Translations under genes and position numbers: made by a program | Part shown: one piece after another, positions 8,174 through 17,533 of the stretch | Numbering within the stretch: position 1 is the stretch's first letter | Layout: each line of letters starts with the position of its first letter | DNA from: an uncultured Pirellula sp. | GTDB lineage: Bacteria > Planctomycetota > Planctomycetia > Pirellulales > Pirellulaceae | Direction of reading: 5' to 3' | Length of the DNA: 64,000 bases | NCBI GenBank assembly: GCA_903892355.1 | Contig: CAITIE010000088.1 | Coordinates: 1-64,000, forward strand | Notes under the pieces: model-generated | The model's database searches: none | The model's input: only the letters and a program-made list of their open reading frames with translations | Told to the model about the DNA's origin: nothing

Positions 8174-11100
8174 CTAACTCTTGTTGTTCTTCAGCCATTG
8201 CTGGATAAAAGGCCACAGGCTAGAAAAAACTTGCAGAACGGCCGGGGGATGCCCGCTGACTCCGTTGTTCGCCTGAATCTCTTTGATTGCGAGGATGGTT
8301 CTGCGGTCAAAGAGCTGATCGATCGTCACGTGTTCTCCTGACTGCATGGCAACGGTTAAATCCGCCAAGATCGAATCGGGGGTCTTGCCCCGAATCAGAG
8401 CGCATTCGCCTAGTCTGTATCCGTGGCGAGCCATCCTCAAGGTCCATTGCCAATCCGAGATGATTGGTTGGTCGACCCGCATTTGAGTTGCGTCACCTCC
8501 TCGAGGCAACGGTAAATCGGACAGTCCACGCGTTGTGGTGAGATCAGCGTCGATGGCCGAATCTGGGGTAGCCTTAGTGCCCGACTTCTTCAAATCGAAC
8601 TCACGGGATGGCTCGTACGGGGTATGCGATCCGGACGGGACTGCTGTGGCGGACGTTGAGGAGGCCACCGACGGTTCGGTTTCCCGTGGTCGCTTTGGCG
8701 AGCGGTTGGAGGATTCGGAGGTTGATTGCGGTAAGGTTGTTGGAGGTGGTGTTTTCGAGGTGGTGGCAGATTGAATTGCAGTGAGAACATACCGGATCAT
8801 CGCTTCTGGGATTTGCATCGCATCGGATTGACAGCGCGTTCCCAACTCGCTCAAGGATATCGTCAACTTGCCCATTTTGAGTTCGGAAAGAATCACGAGG
8901 CCGTGGTCGAGCATGGTATCGATCAATCCGCTCGCGTGCGACTTTTTCCAGTCTCTCAACAACCCAAACTCAGGAAGCCGTTGCAATCGAAGCCCTGCCA
9001 CCGCTTTGCTCTCGGTTCCCGAGAAGTGTTGGGTCAAAACGGTTTTGCTCAAGTATCCGTGTGTCCGCTCGATGGCACCTAGAACGATTTGAATGTACTG
9101 GACGGCGGCTCGTGTATCTTGGGAATCGGTATTGGTGATGGAAGCATCTGAAGAGCCTTCGCGCGTCGGTTGCTCACGTTTAGCGTCGGATACGATGGGC
9201 GTTGCTGCAGCATCTTTTGCATCGTGCGGCTTATCGGAGATTCCGTGGAGCGGCCGTGTGGGTGGTGATACCACGATCACATTGGAAATCGGCTCCCCCG
9301 TCTGCTTTGGCTCCCCCGTAGGTATTAGTACCTCCGTAGAACCAGTGGGATCGCTACTGCTGAGCGTGTGGTCGAGTCCATCTTCGGACGAGGATTTTTT
9401 TCCGCCTTTGTCTTTCTTGCCCTTTTTGGAACTAACCGATGAGGAAGCGCTCGTGGTAGTGGGCATGCGTGGCCAACCGGAGCGGCCTTGGCAGCGATCG
9501 CAAAGTTTGCATTGGGTGGCTGATTTGTCCCCAAAGTATTCGAGAATGGTGAGTTGTCGGCATTTTTGGGATCGAGCGTACGCGACCATTTGGTCCAGTT
9601 TTTCGTAGTCCGCTTTTTTTCGCGCCGCAAGTGCCGCATGATCGATTTTGAGGTCATCGAAATGGATATTCCGTTTTCGGAAGTGGATTGCGCGACCGCG
9701 AAATGGAGGGACATATTCAAAATCGTCGAGCTTGCAGAGTTCCCGAAGGTGCCGAGACATGGTGTCTCGATCCATTTGCAATTGCTCCATCATCCATCTC
9801 GGGTGGATATACACCGCTTCATCGCGACGGTCACCGATGGCTTTTTCGACCGTTCGCATCACCGTTCGACGCACGTTGGCATCGCGTGGCAATAGATCGA
9901 CGAATGACTGCATGCGGCTGCTGAGTCGAAACATGGCTAAGCCACCTGCGACCTCGAGTCGTTCAAGCACATCCGTCCGCCCGAGAACTTGGAGAGCAGA
10001 ATTGATTGCTTCGGACGATGCACTTTGCCCAATCTGTTCTCGAATCTCGTCAGCGGTCAATTCGATGGGATCCTCCGGGCGGTTGGCGAGGAACTCATAG
10101 AGCGATTGCATCAACTCTCGCGATGGGTTGGCGTTCTCGATGAAGAATTCTTGGATGTAGCGGTCTTGTGTGCTGTAGAGGAGCACGCATTGCGATTGCA
10201 ATCCATCGCGACCAGCCCGGCCGGCTTCTTGGTAATAAGCTTCCAGCGTACCAGGCATGTTGTAGTGGACGACGTAACGCAGGTCCGATTTATCGATCCC
10301 CATGCCGAATGCGTTGGTTGCAACGATGGCCTTGAGTTCCCCAGCCATGAATTTGTCTTGGATCAATTTGCGTTGTTCGGGGAGCAAGCCCGCGTGGTAG
10401 GCACCTACGTTGAGCTTGAGTTCCTTAGCCAATTGATCGACCAGAGCCTCGCATCTTTTGCGAGTCGCGACATAGATGATCCCCGATTCATTTCGACCTT
10501 CGAGGAACTGGTGTAGCTGTCGATCTTTCTCGCGATCGCTCATGCACTGGACCGATCCAAAGTGCAAGTTGTCCCGCGCGAAACCTGTGATGAACGTTCG
10601 CGACGACTCCATCTGCAAACTTTTAAGGATGTCAGCGCGAACGCGTGGGGTTGCGGTTGCGGTCAATGCGATGGTTTGCACATTCCCGAGTGCTTCTCGG
10701 AAACGACCGAGCCGCTGGTAATCGGGACGGAAATCATGCCCCCATTCGCTGATGCAATGGGCTTCGTCGATGGCCAATAATTGAATCGGTGTGGCGCGGA
10801 TCGAATCCAGGAACCTTTGATTTCGAAGTCGCTCCGGCGCAACGTAGACCATCGAAAATCGGCCCGAGGAGACTTGTTCAAGCCGCTCGTTCTGTTCTTG
10901 GGGTGAAAGGGAGCTGTTGATCAATGTTGCCCGGATACCCCGCTTTTGGAGTCCGTCAACTTGGTCCTTCATCAAGGCGATCAGGGGGGAAACCACGATC
11001 GTCAATCCAGGCCGGACCAAGCTGGGAAGCTGGTAACAGAGGCTTTTCCCGCCCCCTGTCGGCATGACGCAAAGGCAATCATTGCCCGAAATAACATGCT

Positions 11101-11191
11101 CGATGACCTCTTTTTGTCCTTTGCGGAAACTCGACAAGCCGAATTTGCTCAATGCGGCCGTTAAATCGAGAGTTGCTGGGGATACAGTCAT
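8174..11191 (-). CDS. recQ: ATP-dependent DNA helicase RecQ with extended C-terminus
   Basis: A 3'-5' DNA helicase used in recombination and repair. I choose the ATG ending at 11191 (MTVSPATLDLT, about 1005 residues), because the 39 residues upstream are unconserved. Helicase motifs are FRKGQKEVI, CVMPTGGGKS (Walker A), AIDEAHCISEWGHDFRP (DEAH box), ATNAFGMGIDKSD and YYQEAGRAGRDG. A zinc subdomain follows with Cys in QKCRQLTILEYFG and CKLCDRC. A Ser/Lys/Gly/Thr-rich linker of about 120 residues precedes an RQC winged-helix domain (YIQIVLGAIERTHGYLSKTV). A second disordered linker precedes a terminal helix-turn-helix domain (DSILADLTVAMQSGEHVTI) of the type found at the end of some RecQ proteins. 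E. coli RecQ is about 610 residues, so most of the extra length is linker. No HRDC domain was recognised. Confidence 0.94.
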   Translation of the reverse strand: MTVSPATLDLTAALSKFGLSSFRKGQKEVIEHVISGNDCLCVMPTGGGKSLCYQLPSLVRPGLTIVVSPLIALMKDQVDGLQKRGIRATLINSSLSPQEQNERLEQVSSGRFSMVYVAPERLRNQRFLDSIRATPIQLLAIDEAHCISEWGHDFRPDYQRLGRFREALGNVQTIALTATATPRVRADILKSLQMESSRTFITGFARDNLHFGSVQCMSDREKDRQLHQFLEGRNESGIIYVATRKRCEALVDQLAKELKLNVGAYHAGLLPEQRKLIQDKFMAGELKAIVATNAFGMGIDKSDLRYVVHYNMPGTLEAYYQEAGRAGRDGLQSQCVLLYSTQDRYIQEFFIENANPSRELMQSLYEFLANRPEDPIELTADEIREQIGQSASSEAINSALQVLGRTDVLERLEVAGGLAMFRLSSRMQSFVDLLPRDANVRRTVMRTVEKAIGDRRDEAVYIHPRWMMEQLQMDRDTMSRHLRELCKLDDFEYVPPFRGRAIHFRKRNIHFDDLKIDHAALAARKKADYEKLDQMVAYARSQKCRQLTILEYFGDKSATQCKLCDRCQGRSGWPRMPTTTSASSSVSSKKGKKDKGGKKSSSEDGLDHTLSSSDPTGSTEVLIPTGEPKQTGEPISNVIVVSPPTRPLHGISDKPHDAKDAAATPIVSDAKREQPTREGSSDASITNTDSQDTRAAVQYIQIVLGAIERTHGYLSKTVLTQHFSGTESKAVAGLRLQRLPEFGLLRDWKKSHASGLIDTMLDHGLVILSELKMGKLTISLSELGTRCQSDAMQIPEAMIRYVLTAIQSATTSKTPPPTTLPQSTSESSNRSPKRPRETEPSVASSTSATAVPSGSHTPYEPSREFDLKKSGTKATPDSAIDADLTTTRGLSDLPLPRGGDATQMRVDQPIISDWQWTLRMARHGYRLGECALIRGKTPDSILADLTVAMQSGEHVTIDQLFDRRTILAIKEIQANNGVSGHPPAVLQVFSSLWPFIQQWLKNNKS

Positions 11192-11560
11192 GGACACGAC
11201 GGGTTTTTGGCGAAATTGAGAAAGCAGAGGGGACGGAGGAAACGGTTGGATCCGATGCGAAAAGGGTCGTGCGGCAAGGCCTAGCGGCGACGCCTTTAGG
11301 CAAATCACCCCATCGACTGTTGCATCAAGATCGCGGACCTAAGGAACGCATTGAAGACTCCCGATTCGTAAAAATACGGTTACGCAGCCCCCTGCACCAG
11401 CCCCGGCGACGGGTGGCTGGTCCCCGGAACATTCAGAAAAACCGAAAAACCCTTATTCAACTTAGCTAGCGTAATAGGAGCCCGTCCCGTACCGAGTTAA
11501 ACTTGATCGGTACACCGTTGGACCCCTGCACCTAGAAGCTCCTTTCGACCATCCGCGGAA
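11192..11560. other. Divergent promoter region between recQ and the 11561 gene
   Basis: About 370 bases between divergent genes. The left 118 bases are also readable as an unconserved N-terminal extension of recQ. The rest contains ccagccccggcgacgggtgg-type GC-rich sequence and an A/T-rich patch near 11440-11460. No consensus promoter, riboswitch or gene could be identified. Confidence 0.45.
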
Positions 11561-13882
11561 ATGAACTCAAGACACCTGGTATTCTGTATCGCTTGGTCCG
11601 TTTTTGCCGTTAGCGCACTCTGCGCCCAGGATCCATTCGACGATCCCATGGCCGATGCGAGCGATGCTGCGACCACTGGTAAGGGTGGGATCGGGAACTC
11701 AGCTACGGAAGGAGCTCGGACGAGGGCCAGCGCGCTCGAACGCGACGCGGTTGTCCGATCGTTGCGGGCGAATCCGCCATCGACCCCGATCGAACTGGCG
11801 AAAGCGGTGCAACTGATGGCGCGGATTCAGCGTTGGGATGAGGTGGCACTTTGGCTCGATGAGCTGGCTCGGGTTCCGTTGGATCCTTCGACCGCAGTAG
11901 ACGTGCTGCAAGGGGCCGGGAGCAAAACATGGGTGGATATCGAGAAGAATGCGAATCGCTTCAACCAACAGCAGCTAGCAACGGTCGCGAAAATTCGAAA
12001 GTCCGCGGACGAGTCGATTCACTCAACTTCCACGTTGGGCGAGAGCATCAAACTGCTGCAAAGCGCGTCGCAGGCGGATCGGCTTAAGGGGTTTCAATCC
12101 ATCAAGTCTGCCGGAAACTCGGGCATCACCGCAATCTTGAACGCGGTGATGTCGGACAAGGGGCTTGTTCCTAATCCGTCGATGGTCGAAGCTTATTCGT
12201 TGCTAGGGAGTCGAGCCACGAGGGCTTGGCAAGTAGCGATGACCAGTGTTCACGACGACGCCCGCAATCGATTGGTGCAACTGGTTGCCAGAGCACCCAA
12301 GCCCGACATGGGTTGCGAATTGCTTGCCGCGTTGCATGACCCCGCGATCTCTGAGGAAAACAAGAAGGCGATCAAGCAATCGTTGCTGGACCGTGCGCAA
12401 GCTATTCCCGCGGCGGTGCAGGTGTATCGATACTGCTTGACGCAGGTTGACAAATCGATAGCGAGTTATCGCAACCATTTGATGCTTGCAGAACTCGATA
12501 CCGAAACGGGCTGGGCGCTGCTGCGGGACGGACGCACCGTCGAAGAGCAGAACGCCACTCCAGCTCAGTTGTATTTGGATCGGGCATCCCAAGCTGCCAT
12601 CGCTTCATTGCGACTCGCTGCTGCCAGCGATGTTGCGTCAGCCAAGGCGGTTGCGGCGCATTTGGAGGCGTCAGCGCGCCGTGGAGAGGTCGATATGACC
12701 GGGAACGTGGCGTTTCAAAAGATCCTTCCGGAATCGCTCCGAGATAGCCATGAGTTCGCGTGTTTGGTCGCAGATGCAGCGAAAGCGGAGCAGCTCATCG
12801 GAGCGCAATCGATCGCGACCTCAAATTTGACCCGATGGGCCGGCCCACTGATCCCGGTTGCAGTTCGAGAACGATTGGTGGCGAACACGAAGTCCGGACA
12901 TCCCTTTGTCCGATATACAGCTGCCACCGCGTTGATGAACACGATATTGGCCTTGGAGGATGAGAAACAAGCAAGTGAGCCGCGGGCGGGCGGGGAGCCA
13001 TCGGATGCCGGCAGCAACTCTGTAATGGTTGAAAAGAATACACCCTCCGGTGCATCCTGGTATGGATTCGATGGCCGCAGCAGGATCGACACCGTCGGCT
13101 TGGAAATGCAGCAATTGGCGGCGGAACCGTTGGTCTTGATCGTTGGCGGAAGCAGCTCGCTCCGTTCCCACGTTCACAGCTTGGTTGACCAGTTGGGGTA
13201 CCAATACATGGAGGCGTCGTCGGTTCACGATGTATTTGCGGCGTTGCGGGCCGCGGTTCCTATTGAGTTAATCGTCATCGTCGACCATGTCCGCGACAGC
13301 GACCTCGGGCAGCTGATCCAGCGGATTCGAGCCAATCCGTCCACCTCGACCGTTCCCATAGCCTTGCTTGCTGATTCTCTAAGCAGAGGAGAGCATTCTG
13401 TCGCGGCTGCGGATCATCGGGTCGTAATGGGTGGGGTTCCCCCCGAAGCCGAGGGATTGGGGGACGTTCTCCGGCAGATCGATTCCTTTGAAGACATGCC
13501 TCGAACCGAGACTGAGCAAAGGATCTTATGGCGTGAATCGGCAATCAATTACCTCAAAAGGATGCATCCTAATTCTCTCCAAAAAGGTGCCAATACGTTT
13601 GTAAGTTTAACCGCCTCAAGTCGCGAAGAGCAGCAAAACTTATTGCGGATCATTGCCGATGCGGCGGAGTCGACTGCCAAACGCGAGCAGGCAAGCCAAA
13701 TTTTTGTGCAGTCGGTGCGCCGTTTTGGGCTGTTGATCACTACCGAGATGGCGAATGCTCAGTACGATGTGTATAACGCGAGGGGTGAGATCGAGCCGGT
13801 GACCCGCGCGGTACTTGGGCGGGTCTTGGATGCGATCGAAGCTTCGAACGGGCAGAAATCGTGGTCGGACATTGCGCCCTAG
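11561..13882 (+). CDS. Exported helical-repeat protein with degenerate receiver-like domain
   Basis: A 773-residue protein I do not recognise as a named family. The N-terminus MNSRHLVFCIAWSVFAVSALC followed by AQDPFDDP looks like a cleavable signal peptide. Residues of about 60-490 are Ala/Leu-rich helices, likely HEAT- or TPR-like repeats. Residues of about 520-640 resemble a response-regulator receiver: strand LVLIVGGSSSLRSHVH, helix, ELIVIVDHVRDSDLGQLIQR and then VPIALLAD. The acidic pair after strand 1 is replaced by GG, and the conserved Lys is not evident. It is therefore probably a pseudo-receiver that cannot be phosphorylated normally. Residues 650-773 are helical. The next gene, 60 bases downstream, is a sigma-54 activator without a receiver. 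An exported receiver-like fold is unusual, and the signal peptide call is by eye. Confidence 0.6.
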   Translation: MNSRHLVFCIAWSVFAVSALCAQDPFDDPMADASDAATTGKGGIGNSATEGARTRASALERDAVVRSLRANPPSTPIELAKAVQLMARIQRWDEVALWLDELARVPLDPSTAVDVLQGAGSKTWVDIEKNANRFNQQQLATVAKIRKSADESIHSTSTLGESIKLLQSASQADRLKGFQSIKSAGNSGITAILNAVMSDKGLVPNPSMVEAYSLLGSRATRAWQVAMTSVHDDARNRLVQLVARAPKPDMGCELLAALHDPAISEENKKAIKQSLLDRAQAIPAAVQVYRYCLTQVDKSIASYRNHLMLAELDTETGWALLRDGRTVEEQNATPAQLYLDRASQAAIASLRLAAASDVASAKAVAAHLEASARRGEVDMTGNVAFQKILPESLRDSHEFACLVADAAKAEQLIGAQSIATSNLTRWAGPLIPVAVRERLVANTKSGHPFVRYTAATALMNTILALEDEKQASEPRAGGEPSDAGSNSVMVEKNTPSGASWYGFDGRSRIDTVGLEMQQLAAEPLVLIVGGSSSLRSHVHSLVDQLGYQYMEASSVHDVFAALRAAVPIELIVIVDHVRDSDLGQLIQRIRANPSTSTVPIALLADSLSRGEHSVAAADHRVVMGGVPPEAEGLGDVLRQIDSFEDMPRTETEQRILWRESAINYLKRMHPNSLQKGANTFVSLTASSREEQQNLLRIIADAAESTAKREQASQIFVQSVRRFGLLITTEMANAQYDVYNARGEIEPVTRAVLGRVLDAIEASNGQKSWSDIAP

Positions 13883-13942
13883 ACGTTCGGGAGACGAACG
13901 ACTTCATCATCTCTCTGGCTCAACGATAAACCGATCGAGCCG

Positions 13943-15037
13943 ATGGCAAGTTTGGGAACAGACTCTGGAAAAGCAAAGCATCTCGGCAATACCCTGTTGC
14001 CTGGTGTGATCGGCTCGTCCCCAGCCATGTGTGAGGTAGCTCGCGTGACCCGGCGCGTTGCGATGACAAATGCTTCGGTGTTGCTGTTAGGCGAGACAGG
14101 GACGGGTAAAGAAGTGATCGCGAATGCGATTCACCAATTAAGCAACCGCGTCGGTGGGCCATTTGTGAAAGTGAACTGCGGCGCCCTCAGCGAGAGTTTG
14201 CTTGAGAGCGAGCTGTTCGGCCATGTGCGCGGCGCATTCACCGGTGCTGTCGGCAACCGGGCTGGCCGGTTCGAGGCTGCTCACACGGGCACGATATTTC
14301 TTGACGAGATCAACAGCACGTCGTTGCACCTGCAAGTCAAATTGCTGCGGGTTTTGCAGCAAAAAGAATTTGAACGGGTGGGCGATACCGAGACGGTAAC
14401 CGTCGATACGAGGCTGATCGCTGCTAGCAATCGGGATTTGGCAGAGGAAATTCGCGAGGAGCGGTTTCGCGAAGATTTGTATTGGCGATTGAACGTCGTG
14501 CCGATCGAGCTTCCCCCCCTTCGCAAACGTAGGGAAGACATTCCGGCATTGGTGGCGTATTTTCTTCAGCAGTACAGTCAGCAAAATGAACGCTATGTGG
14601 TCCATATCCAGCGCGAGGCCATGCAGGCCCTTCAGGAATATCATTGGCCTGGAAATGTTCGGGAATTACAGAATTACGTAGAGCGCGCGGTGGTGATGTC
14701 GGAGTCGGATGAGTTAACCGTTGAATTACTTCCCGGTGAGGTTACCGGGTCCCAGCCCGTGCAGCGGTTTAGCACATCCTCCAGCATTCCGCTCGATTTT
14801 GAATCATTGGCGGTTCAGTTGGTAGCCGAAGGTATACGATTAGACCAACCTGACGGGACCGATTTGCACTCGAAGGTTGTCGATAAGGTTGAGAAGGAGT
14901 TGATATCGCAGGTCCTTCAGGCGTGTGCGTATGTGCAGACGAAAGCAGCGACCAGACTCGGTATCAACCGCAATACACTTCACAAAAAAATGAAGGACTA
15001 CAACCTCGATGAGGGGGATGCGACCCCCGAGGCGTGA
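13943..15037 (+). CDS. Sigma-54-dependent transcriptional activator (AAA+ and Fis HTH, no receiver)
   Basis: A 364-residue NtrC-class enhancer-binding protein that remodels sigma-54 RNA polymerase using ATP. The AAA+ domain begins near residue 22. Walker A is LLLGETGTGKE (residues 47-57), the sigma-54 contact loop is GAFTGA (97-102), Walker B is GTIFLDEI, and REDLYWRLNVVPIELPPLR and WPGNVRELQNYVERAVVMS follow. The C-terminal Fis helix-turn-helix is AATRLGINRNTLHKKM. There is no N-terminal receiver, GAF or PAS domain, so any input must come from another protein, as with PspF. It lies 60 bases after the gene for an exported pseudo-receiver protein and probably shares its transcript. Its target genes are unknown. 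Confidence 0.93.
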   Translation: MASLGTDSGKAKHLGNTLLPGVIGSSPAMCEVARVTRRVAMTNASVLLLGETGTGKEVIANAIHQLSNRVGGPFVKVNCGALSESLLESELFGHVRGAFTGAVGNRAGRFEAAHTGTIFLDEINSTSLHLQVKLLRVLQQKEFERVGDTETVTVDTRLIAASNRDLAEEIREERFREDLYWRLNVVPIELPPLRKRREDIPALVAYFLQQYSQQNERYVVHIQREAMQALQEYHWPGNVRELQNYVERAVVMSESDELTVELLPGEVTGSQPVQRFSTSSSIPLDFESLAVQLVAEGIRLDQPDGTDLHSKVVDKVEKELISQVLQACAYVQTKAATRLGINRNTLHKKMKDYNLDEGDATPEA

Positions 15038-15160
15038 ATGCTCATCGGTTGATCGATAAAACCCGACACCAATCTGCGGGTATCGAAGCCATGCGTGTCG
15101 AACGACAAGCGTTCATGTACGAGTCCGAAAATCCATTTGGAACCATCAAGGATCCCGAGC

Positions 15161-16369
15161 ATGCCTCACCGATTCAGTACGATTCAAGCGGCCGTTGAAG
15201 CGATTGCTGCTGGCAAGGTCGTCATTGTTCTCGACGATGAAGATCGCGAAAACGAAGGTGATTATGTCTGTGCGGCCGAGCGAGTTACCACGGAGAATAT
15301 CAACTTCATGCTCGCCGGGCATGGCCAGTTGTGCTGCTCCATTCTGCCCACAGTTTCAAAACGCCTCGAACTGCGTCCGCTGGTCGAGGAAAACACGTCA
15401 CCGCTCACTACGGCATTCATGACTCCGCTTGATTTCACGGGTTGCAAGACCGGTATCACGGCAGCAGAGCGTGCGGAAACCATTCGACGGCTCGCATCGG
15501 AGACCACCAAGCCCGAGGATTTCGTACGGCCTGGACACGTATACCCTCTATTGGCCAAAGAGGGTGGCGTGCTGCGGCGGGCAGGGCATACAGAAGCCTC
15601 TATGGATTTGGCCCGTATGGCTGGATTGGCACCTGCCGGCGTGCTCTGCGAGATTTTGAACGCAGAAGGGGATCGTGCGACACGAGATGAATTAGTAGAA
15701 CTCGCCCGCAAGCATCAACTGGAGATCATCACCGTTGAGCAACTTATTTCGCATCGTCGAGTTAGCGAGAAACTGGTTTCGCGTTCGGCCCAATGCCCGC
15801 TCCCGACCAAGTACGGAAATTTTGAAATCACGGTCTACGATGTGCAATTTGAAACCCAGGAGCCCATCGCATTGTCGCTCGGCAAGCTGGATGACCCCAG
15901 CTTAGGGCCGCCGCTGGTTCGAATGCATAGCAGCTGCTTTACCGGAGATTTGGTGGCTTCGCTTCGATGCGATTGCGGAGATCAGCTTCATCTGGCCCTC
16001 GAAGCGATCGCTCGCGAAGGGCGAGGCGTCTTGGTTTACCTCCCGCAGGAAGGACGAGGAATCGGCTTGGCCCAAAAAATTCGAGCATATGCACTTCAAG
16101 ACGAGGGGCTCGACACGGTCGAGGCCAATCATCGGTTGGGGTTTAAAGCAGACATGCGGGATTATGGGGTCGGGATCCAGATACTCAAGGATCTAGGCCT
16201 TCGAGACATACGTTTATTGACCAACAACCCCAAGAAAACCGAAGCCTTCAATTTGAGAGGATTTGATCTAACGGTGGTGGATCAAGTGCCCATCATTTCC
16301 CAGGCCAATGAACATAATGCGAGCTATTTAGCAACCAAACGGGACAAAATGGGGCACTTGCTCCCGTAG
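15161..16369 (+). CDS. ribBA: Bifunctional DHBP synthase / GTP cyclohydrolase II
   Basis: A 402-residue enzyme that makes both precursors of riboflavin. The N-terminal RibB half converts ribulose 5-phosphate to dihydroxybutanone phosphate (motifs DDEDRENEGD, HTEASMDLARMAG). The C-terminal RibA half opens GTP (motifs HSSCFTGDLVASLRCDCGDQ for zinc and substrate, PQEGRGIGLAQKIRAY, LTNNPKK). I start at ATG 15161 (MPHRFSTIQAAVEAI), where homology begins. A frame extending 66 bases upstream is not supported. It lies 123 bases after the sigma-54 activator. No other riboflavin genes and no FMN riboswitch were seen nearby. Confidence 0.96.
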   Translation: MPHRFSTIQAAVEAIAAGKVVIVLDDEDRENEGDYVCAAERVTTENINFMLAGHGQLCCSILPTVSKRLELRPLVEENTSPLTTAFMTPLDFTGCKTGITAAERAETIRRLASETTKPEDFVRPGHVYPLLAKEGGVLRRAGHTEASMDLARMAGLAPAGVLCEILNAEGDRATRDELVELARKHQLEIITVEQLISHRRVSEKLVSRSAQCPLPTKYGNFEITVYDVQFETQEPIALSLGKLDDPSLGPPLVRMHSSCFTGDLVASLRCDCGDQLHLALEAIAREGRGVLVYLPQEGRGIGLAQKIRAYALQDEGLDTVEANHRLGFKADMRDYGVGIQILKDLGLRDIRLLTNNPKKTEAFNLRGFDLTVVDQVPIISQANEHNASYLATKRDKMGHLLP

Positions 16370-16516
16370 CCTGCGAGTCGGATCCACGGACGGGTGTGAA
16401 TCGGTTACATTCTTCGCTGAGCATGCGAGCGTCAGTCAGCCCGTATCCGAGCGAAAGTACGCGTTGGCGCAAATTCCGAAGCCAACGTTTCTGTTGTTAT
16501 TCAAACCACTTTGATC

Positions 16517-16855
16517 ATGTCCGAACCTAAGATCCGACCCCACGTTATTGTGAAACCTCCAAAGCATCTCGATGCAGCTACCTCGGGGCCGCTTGAGAAG
16601 GAAATCAATATATCAGCCACACAACCAGGGATAATCGTCATCCTCGATATGACAGATGTTGCGTTCGTTAGTAGCGCAGGCATCCGTTTTTTGCTTGTTA
16701 CCAAAGACAGGCTCCGAAAGCTCGGTGGCGAGTTGTGGCTGGCGAAAGTCAACAGTAACGTCCTCGAGGTTCTCGCGATTTGTGCCCTCGATCGAGTGCT
16801 GATCATTCGAGACTCCGTCGAACAGACACTTGCTGAGTTAGCACAATCCCATTAA
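16517..16855 (+). CDS. STAS-domain protein (anti-sigma factor antagonist type)
   Basis: A 112-residue single STAS domain resembling SpoIIAA/RsbV. Such proteins bind anti-sigma or switch kinases and are controlled by phosphorylation of one serine. The core LDMTDVAFVSSAGIRFLL (about residues 43-60) carries the serine pair at 52-53 where phosphorylation normally occurs. The ATG at 16517 is preferred to the TTG two codons earlier. No cognate RsbW-like kinase lies nearby, so its partner is elsewhere. The beta-carbonic anhydrase gene follows after 30 bases, suggesting one transcript, without an obvious functional reason. Confidence 0.88.
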   Translation: MSEPKIRPHVIVKPPKHLDAATSGPLEKEINISATQPGIIVILDMTDVAFVSSAGIRFLLVTKDRLRKLGGELWLAKVNSNVLEVLAICALDRVLIIRDSVEQTLAELAQSH

Positions 16856-16885
16856 CCGCCCATTCCTCTGATAGATCGCAGTGCA

Positions 16886-17533
16886 ATGTCTACCGAAAAA
16901 TCCCGTGATCCGCTGGATGTCGATCTGGCCCAGATGCCTGGACAAGGCCTCAGCAAAGAAGATGCTTTCTTGCGGATCCTCGATGGGCATTGGCGGTATC
17001 TCGATAACCAGCGAAGGAACGTTACGACCACGGAGGAGGATCGAAATCGGCATGCGCAAGGACAGTATCCATTCGCCGCCATCTTAGGTTGTGCGGATTC
17101 CCGTGTTTCTCCAGAAGTTATTTTCGATCAGGGGCAGGGCGATTTATTTGTGGTTCGAGTGGCCGGCAATGTCGTTGGAGATTTTGAGGTCGCCAGCTTA
17201 GAGTATGCCATTGAGCATTTGGGGGTGAGCCTCGTAATTGTGATGGGGCATGAGAAATGCGGCGCGGTCAAGAGCGCTATTGCGACTCGAGAGGCGCCCG
17301 GCGCTATCGGCAAATTGCTCCAGCAGATTTATCCTGCCGTGGACGAAGCCAAAAACATGGAAGGGGATCTTCTCGCTCTCGCTGTTCGTTGCCACGTGAG
17401 TCGATGCGTGGATCTGCTGGTCGAGCAGAGCCCTTCGATCGCGTCACGCGTGACCGATGGACGATTGCGCGTCATAGGATTGATCTACGATTTGGGCTCA
17501 GGCGATCTCGATATTCGCAATACACGCGGTTAA
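16886..17533 (+). CDS. Beta-class carbonic anhydrase
   Basis: A 215-residue zinc enzyme that interconverts CO2 and bicarbonate in the cytoplasm. Zinc ligands are Cys69 in GCADSR, His122 and Cys125 in GHEKCGAV, with the Asp71-Arg73 dyad of the active site. DLFVVRVAGNVV and SLEYAIEHLGV are further family motifs. The length and the absence of a signal peptide fit a soluble bacterial beta-CA. The C-terminal phrase LRVIGLIYDLGSGDLD is typical. It follows the STAS gene closely. Confidence 0.95.
   Translation: MSTEKSRDPLDVDLAQMPGQGLSKEDAFLRILDGHWRYLDNQRRNVTTTEEDRNRHAQGQYPFAAILGCADSRVSPEVIFDQGQGDLFVVRVAGNVVGDFEVASLEYAIEHLGVSLVIVMGHEKCGAVKSAIATREAPGAIGKLLQQIYPAVDEAKNMEGDLLALAVRCHVSRCVDLLVEQSPSIASRVTDGRLRVIGLIYDLGSGDLDIRNTRG

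Noticed and set aside
9093-9608. 171-codon plus-strand frame opposite the recQ linker
   Set aside because: A shadow of the low-complexity linker of recQ on the other strand.
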